A stretch of DNA of 64,000 nt, taken from the NCBI RefSeq assembly GCF_004343035.1, contig NZ_SMCQ01000013.1, forward strand, positions 18,325-82,324. The letters run 5' to 3'. The position numbers and the translations under genes are program-made. The notes below the pieces were generated by a model, which saw only the letters and a program-made list of their open reading frames with translations, was not told where the DNA came from and did not search any database. The DNA comes from Longibaculum muris. Its GTDB lineage: Bacteria; Bacillota_I; Bacilli_A; Erysipelotrichales; Coprobacillaceae. Shown here one piece after another: positions 61,156-64,000 of the stretch. The first letter of the stretch is position 1. Each line of letters begins with the position of its first letter.

Positions 61156-62373
61156 ATGCAGATTATATTTCATATTGATTTAAATGCGTTCTTTGCTAGC
61201 GCAGAAATATCTGTTAATCCATCACTGAAAGGAAAACCTGTAGTGATATGCCGTGAGTCAAGACGTAGTATAATTACAACGGCTTCTTATGAAGCAAGAG
61301 CCTATGGAATTCACTCTGCAATGCCTTTGTTTAAGGCTAAAGAACTATGCTCACATCTTATCGTTGTTCATCCACATTTTGCTTTATATAAAACACTATC
61401 CCAACAATTTTTCAATATTGTTGCTACGTTTTCTAAGAAATTAGAAGTTGCTAGTATTGATGAATGTTATGTTGATATGACCGATTATATTAAGCAGCAT
61501 TCTTTCTCTCCTATAGAAATAGCAACACTCATTCAAAAGACAGTAAACGAACAATTACATCTTCAATGTTCTATCGGAATAGCGCCTAATAAATTTTTAG
61601 CCAAGATGGCTAGTGATATGAAAAAACCAATGGGGATAACAATGATAACAAATAAGAATTATAAAGATATCATTTGGCCTTTACCAATTGAAAGTATGTT
61701 TGGGATTGGCAAGAAAACCGCTCCAAAATTACATCAATTAGGTATAGAAACAATAGGTGACTTAGCCAAAAGAGAAAACTATGAAAAAACACGTTCTATT
61801 TTTGGTAAAAATGCATTACTTTTTTATCAAAAAGCTAATGGTAAGGATTTTTCAAAAATCAATTATACAAAAAATGAATTGAAATCAGTGGGTAATTCAA
61901 CGACTTTTGAAAGAGACAGTAATGATGAAGAATTTATAAAATCCATGTTTCGTCAATTATCAAATGAAGTCTCATTACGTGCTCAAAAAAGACAACTTGT
62001 CTCTAATTCCATCTCTATTACTCTTAAATATACTAGAGAAAAAAGTCGAACGAAACAAATGATTCTCGATCATTACACAAATGATTTTGAAACAATCTAT
62101 GCAAGTGCATTATTACTATTTGAAAATATCTACCAAGGTGAAATGTTGCGATTAGTAGGTGTGAGTTTAAATAACGTTATTCATCAAAATGAACTCAATG
62201 AACAGATTTCTTTATTTGATACAAAGCAAGAATTAACAAAAAAACAAGTTAATTCAACTGATCAAATTATTCATCAACTGAATGAAACTTTGCCTGGTAT
62301 TAAGGTGATGAAAGCTTCTTCTTTAATCAAGGAAGAAACTATTCAAAAGAAATATTTGAAAAATAATGAATAA
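61156..62373 (+). CDS. dinB: DNA polymerase IV (Y family)
   Basis: This is a translesion polymerase. From ATG 61156 (AAGGTGGT upstream) the product has 405 residues. The catalytic carboxylates are Asp8 in HIDLNAFFAS and Asp102-Glu103 in SIDECYVD. Helix-hairpin-helix thumb residues follow in FGIGKKTAPKLHQLGI, then the little-finger domain. QISLFD near 350-355 is a typical sliding-clamp-binding motif. It begins shortly after spo0A without a terminator between them, so read-through from spo0A is possible. This placement differs from B. subtilis. Confidence 0.96.
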   Translation: MQIIFHIDLNAFFASAEISVNPSLKGKPVVICRESRRSIITTASYEARAYGIHSAMPLFKAKELCSHLIVVHPHFALYKTLSQQFFNIVATFSKKLEVASIDECYVDMTDYIKQHSFSPIEIATLIQKTVNEQLHLQCSIGIAPNKFLAKMASDMKKPMGITMITNKNYKDIIWPLPIESMFGIGKKTAPKLHQLGIETIGDLAKRENYEKTRSIFGKNALLFYQKANGKDFSKINYTKNELKSVGNSTTFERDSNDEEFIKSMFRQLSNEVSLRAQKRQLVSNSISITLKYTREKSRTKQMILDHYTNDFETIYASALLLFENIYQGEMLRLVGVSLNNVIHQNELNEQISLFDTKQELTKKQVNSTDQIIHQLNETLPGIKVMKASSLIKEETIQKKYLKNNE

Positions 62374-62377
62374 ACTC

Positions 62378-62431
62378 AAAAAACGCTCATATGATTTATC
62401 AAAGAGGTGATACAATCATGAGTGTTTTTTT
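62378..62431 (+). terminator. Long hairpin plus T-run covering the spoIIM start (terminator or translational lock)
   Basis: AAAAAACGCTCAT (62378-62390) pairs with ATGAGTGTTTTTT (62418-62430), one G-U pair. Inner pairing is GATT-TATC (62393-62400) with GATACAATC (62409-62417), one bulge. An 8-nt loop remains. The 3' arm contains the spoIIM ATG, part of its Shine-Dalgarno sequence lies in the loop, and seven T follow. Confidence 0.7.
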
Positions 62432-62987
62432 ACGTCGTTTTATTAATCATAAGAAATATATTCTTATTTTGATGAGTACGGTTTTTGTTGGTGGTTTTCT
62501 TTTTGGCTTTTTTCAATATTCATTAGCGAATCAAGATATAAAAGATTTTTTTCAAAATTTATTTTATCTCAATTGTGAAGGATATCAAAATCAGTATCAG
62601 CAATATGTGATTCAAAGTGGTGTTTATATATTGATATGTACATATCTGAGTTCGAGCTATTTTGGACATGTCGGTTTATTGTTTTTATTATTTTTAAAAG
62701 GGCTACAATTATCATTTTCATTTGTCTATGTTTTTTCTCATATTCCTGTTTCTTTTGTACTAATTGTTTTATTGTGTGTAGAAATGATTTTAGAAATAGC
62801 TATATGTTTTATCTTAAATATTGTTTGTATCCATATTTCAATTTATGTTACCTTGATTACTTTTTATATTGAACAAAATTTTAATATAAAAAGCATGATG
62901 AATTATCGTTTAAACAATATTATTATAACGCTTATTCTTTTTTCTTTGTCACTCGCTTTTCGAATTTATGTGATTCCTATGTTTTAA
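62418..62987 (+). CDS. spoIIM: SpoIIM, stage II sporulation membrane protein
   Basis: In B. subtilis SpoIIM, with SpoIID and SpoIIP, drives engulfment. ATG 62418 has AGAGGTGA eight bases upstream. The 189-residue polytopic product has about five membrane helices, a basic N-terminus (RRFINHKKYILIL), GGFLFGFFQYSL after the first helix, and the family's LLFLLFLKGLQLSF block. Weak overall conservation is normal for SpoIIM. In B. subtilis the gene lies further downstream of spo0A. The start region is covered by a terminator-like hairpin. Confidence 0.78.
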   Translation: MSVFLRRFINHKKYILILMSTVFVGGFLFGFFQYSLANQDIKDFFQNLFYLNCEGYQNQYQQYVIQSGVYILICTYLSSSYFGHVGLLFLLFLKGLQLSFSFVYVFSHIPVSFVLIVLLCVEMILEIAICFILNIVCIHISIYVTLITFYIEQNFNIKSMMNYRLNNIIITLILFSLSLAFRIYVIPMF

Positions 62988-63019
62988 AAAAATCCTTGAA
63001 TTGAAAACAAGGATTTTTT
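62987..63019. terminator. Bidirectional terminator between convergent spoIIM and the lipoprotein gene
   Basis: AAAAAATCCTTG (62987-62998), loop of nine, CAAGGATTTTTT (63008-63019). A-tract and T-tract on both sides allow use in both directions. Confidence 0.9.
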
Positions 63020-63023
63020 AAGG

Positions 63024-63929
63024 TTAATTCATATCTATATATTCTGCATTACAGCTAGGGACTGTAATATGTGCTCCCATAGTCGATGTATAAGTATATA
63101 AGCCATTGCATTCACCATAGACAGTGACCTTATCTTTTTCTAAGAATCGACTTTGATTATCTTTATAAATGTATCCAACTAAAATAACATTTTCATAATT
63201 TCCTTTGGTTGCTATTCTCATCTGAGCACCCTTACCACCAGAAATATCATTAATTTGAATAATACGACCAGTAAATTTCATAAGTTCTCCTTTATGCTTA
63301 TTTCCATTTCTAGCCAATTCATTATACCCGATAGAGTGACATTGGGATTTATATTTTTTCTTTGATAAAGTTGTACATTTAATCTTTAAGTCACATGATA
63401 ATTCATTATATTTAATTTTAAATGTTGATGTTTGATCTGTTTTCAAAGCCCCTGGATTTTCAACTTTCCATCCCTTTAAATCAACTTTAGTTCCATTTTC
63501 AGACACACCAACAACTGATATTAATGAAGTATTATCAATAAATGTTCCATCATCAGTTTTCCCTTTATAAGTAGCACTTATGGAAGTGATTTTATCTTTA
63601 ATTGTAATATTGACTTTATTACTATAGAATTTTTCATTTGACTTTTTATTAACTGCATAAAATTGAATATCTGTTTCGCCAGCTTTTAAAGCTTTTAAAG
63701 TATTATCATCAGAATTAAATTCTAATAATTCATCATTATATTCAAGTCCAAACTGATAATTATCAATCTTATCTTTTGGTTCAAAATCAATATTACCGCC
63801 AAAAACATCACCAACATTAACCACATCTTTTTCAACAGATACATTTAATTTGACATCATCCTTTTTTTGACAGCCAACAATCACCAGACAAACCATGATA
63901 GATACCAAAATCTTCAATAGCTTTTTCAT
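63024..63929 (-). CDS. Putative lipoprotein with Ig-like domain and C-terminal OB-like domain
   Basis: This is the only minus-strand gene. The 301-residue product starts with a lipoprotein signal (MKKLLKILVSIMVCLVIVGC, lipidated Cys20). A bacterial Ig-like region (about 28-112, with KALKAGETDIQFYAVNKK) follows, then a second beta domain (about 113-190). The C-terminal segment (about 195-301) contains YNELARNGNKHKGELMKFTGRI and FLEKDKVTVYGECNGLYTY, a pattern seen in OB-fold surface modules of Firmicutes. AAGGAGG precedes the ATG. A possible promoter (TTGGAA, 17 nt, CATAAA) lies at 63981-63953 on the minus strand. Ligand unknown. Confidence 0.82.
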   Translation of the reverse strand: MKKLLKILVSIMVCLVIVGCQKKDDVKLNVSVEKDVVNVGDVFGGNIDFEPKDKIDNYQFGLEYNDELLEFNSDDNTLKALKAGETDIQFYAVNKKSNEKFYSNKVNITIKDKITSISATYKGKTDDGTFIDNTSLISVVGVSENGTKVDLKGWKVENPGALKTDQTSTFKIKYNELSCDLKIKCTTLSKKKYKSQCHSIGYNELARNGNKHKGELMKFTGRIIQINDISGGKGAQMRIATKGNYENVILVGYIYKDNQSRFLEKDKVTVYGECNGLYTYTSTMGAHITVPSCNAEYIDMN

Positions 63930-64000
63930 TTTTTTATTCCTCCTTGTTCTAGTTTATGACAAATATTTTTATTGTTTCCAAAAACTTAAGCTATTCTTTT

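Noticed and set aside
62387..62416. SigmaE-like TCATATG-N15-GATACAAT before spoIIM
   Set aside because: The predicted start of transcription would fall after ATG 62418, which has a well-placed Shine-Dalgarno sequence. The -10 likeness comes from AGGTGATACAATC.
1..64000. CRISPR arrays, tRNA/rRNA genes, insertion sequences or prophage
   Set aside because: No regularly spaced repeats, cloverleaf-like sequences, transposase or phage genes were seen on reading both strands. The window is housekeeping operons plus small unknown genes.

Overview
The window is a low-GC, AT-rich Firmicutes chromosome segment (codon usage strongly A/T-ending). It consists almost entirely of plus-strand housekeeping operons whose order closely follows Bacillus subtilis. 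It also carries endospore genes (spoVID, ysxE, spoIVFA/FB, spoIIIAH, spoIVB, spo0A, spoIIM and a SpoIIB-like gene). This combination, with very compact loci and missing members (no clpX, mreB, proS, spoIIIAA-AG, accBC, folD or argR where B. subtilis has them), suggests a spore-forming gut member of the Erysipelotrichia/Coprobacillaceae. That assignment is inference, not something read directly. No tRNA, rRNA, insertion sequence, prophage or CRISPR array was seen.

Layout. 1-5.4 kb: YsoA-like protein, tig, lon, engB. Trigger factor sits behind a nearly perfect CIRCE operator. 5.4-11 kb: a lone PTS EIIB gene, the spore-coat pair spoVID-ysxE behind a SigmaE-like promoter, then a valine T-box driving an unknown membrane protein plus valS. 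11-16.5 kb: a small double-glycine peptide, a SPOR/SpoIIB-like gene, radC, mreC-mreD-minC-minD, spoIVFA-spoIVFB. 16.6-32.8 kb: rpsB-tsf-pyrH-frr, uppS-cdsA-dxr-rseP-polC, rimP-nusA-ylxR-ylxQ-infB-rbfA. 32.8-39 kb: a less conserved stretch with small unknown genes, a BaiA-like short-chain dehydrogenase, nagA, a mutarotase-like gene, a Cse60-like gene, a DUF1540 protein, a lipoprotein and an RsuA-type pseudouridine synthase. 38.4-45.8 kb: trmB, thioredoxin, ytpR, a motif-bearing acidic protein, acpS, a tail-less SSB, lepA, a class B PBP, rpmG. 45.8-50.3 kb: an MBL hydrolase followed by a complete comGA-GG pseudopilus operon. 50.4-63 kb: efp, spoIIIAH, yqhY, nusB, xseA, xseB, ispA, dxs, tlyA, recN, spoIVB, spo0A, dinB, spoIIM. 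The only minus-strand gene is a lipoprotein at the end.

How the genes fit together. Three themes recur: protein synthesis and folding; envelope growth and division (uppS/cdsA/dxr/ispA/dxs for isoprenoid and lipid supply, MreCD, MinCD, PBP); and two differentiation programmes, sporulation and DNA uptake. Candidate SigmaE promoters (TCATATT, 13-14 nt, CATA) precede spoVID, the SpoIIB-like gene and spoIIIAH. A SigmaG-like promoter precedes spoIVB, and two 0A-box-like sites precede spo0A. A different shared promoter motif (AAGAAAAAT, then GCGTATATATA, then AGTAGG) is found both before the comG operon and before the double-glycine peptide gene. This hints at a competence regulon that includes a secreted peptide.

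Other points that stand out are a Spo0A receiver with an altered phosphorylation pocket, an EF-P with Arg instead of Lys at the modified loop tip, a comGF gene without a canonical start codon, and a long hairpin covering the spoIIM start. Most gene assignments are firm. Regulatory sites are by-eye consensus matches.
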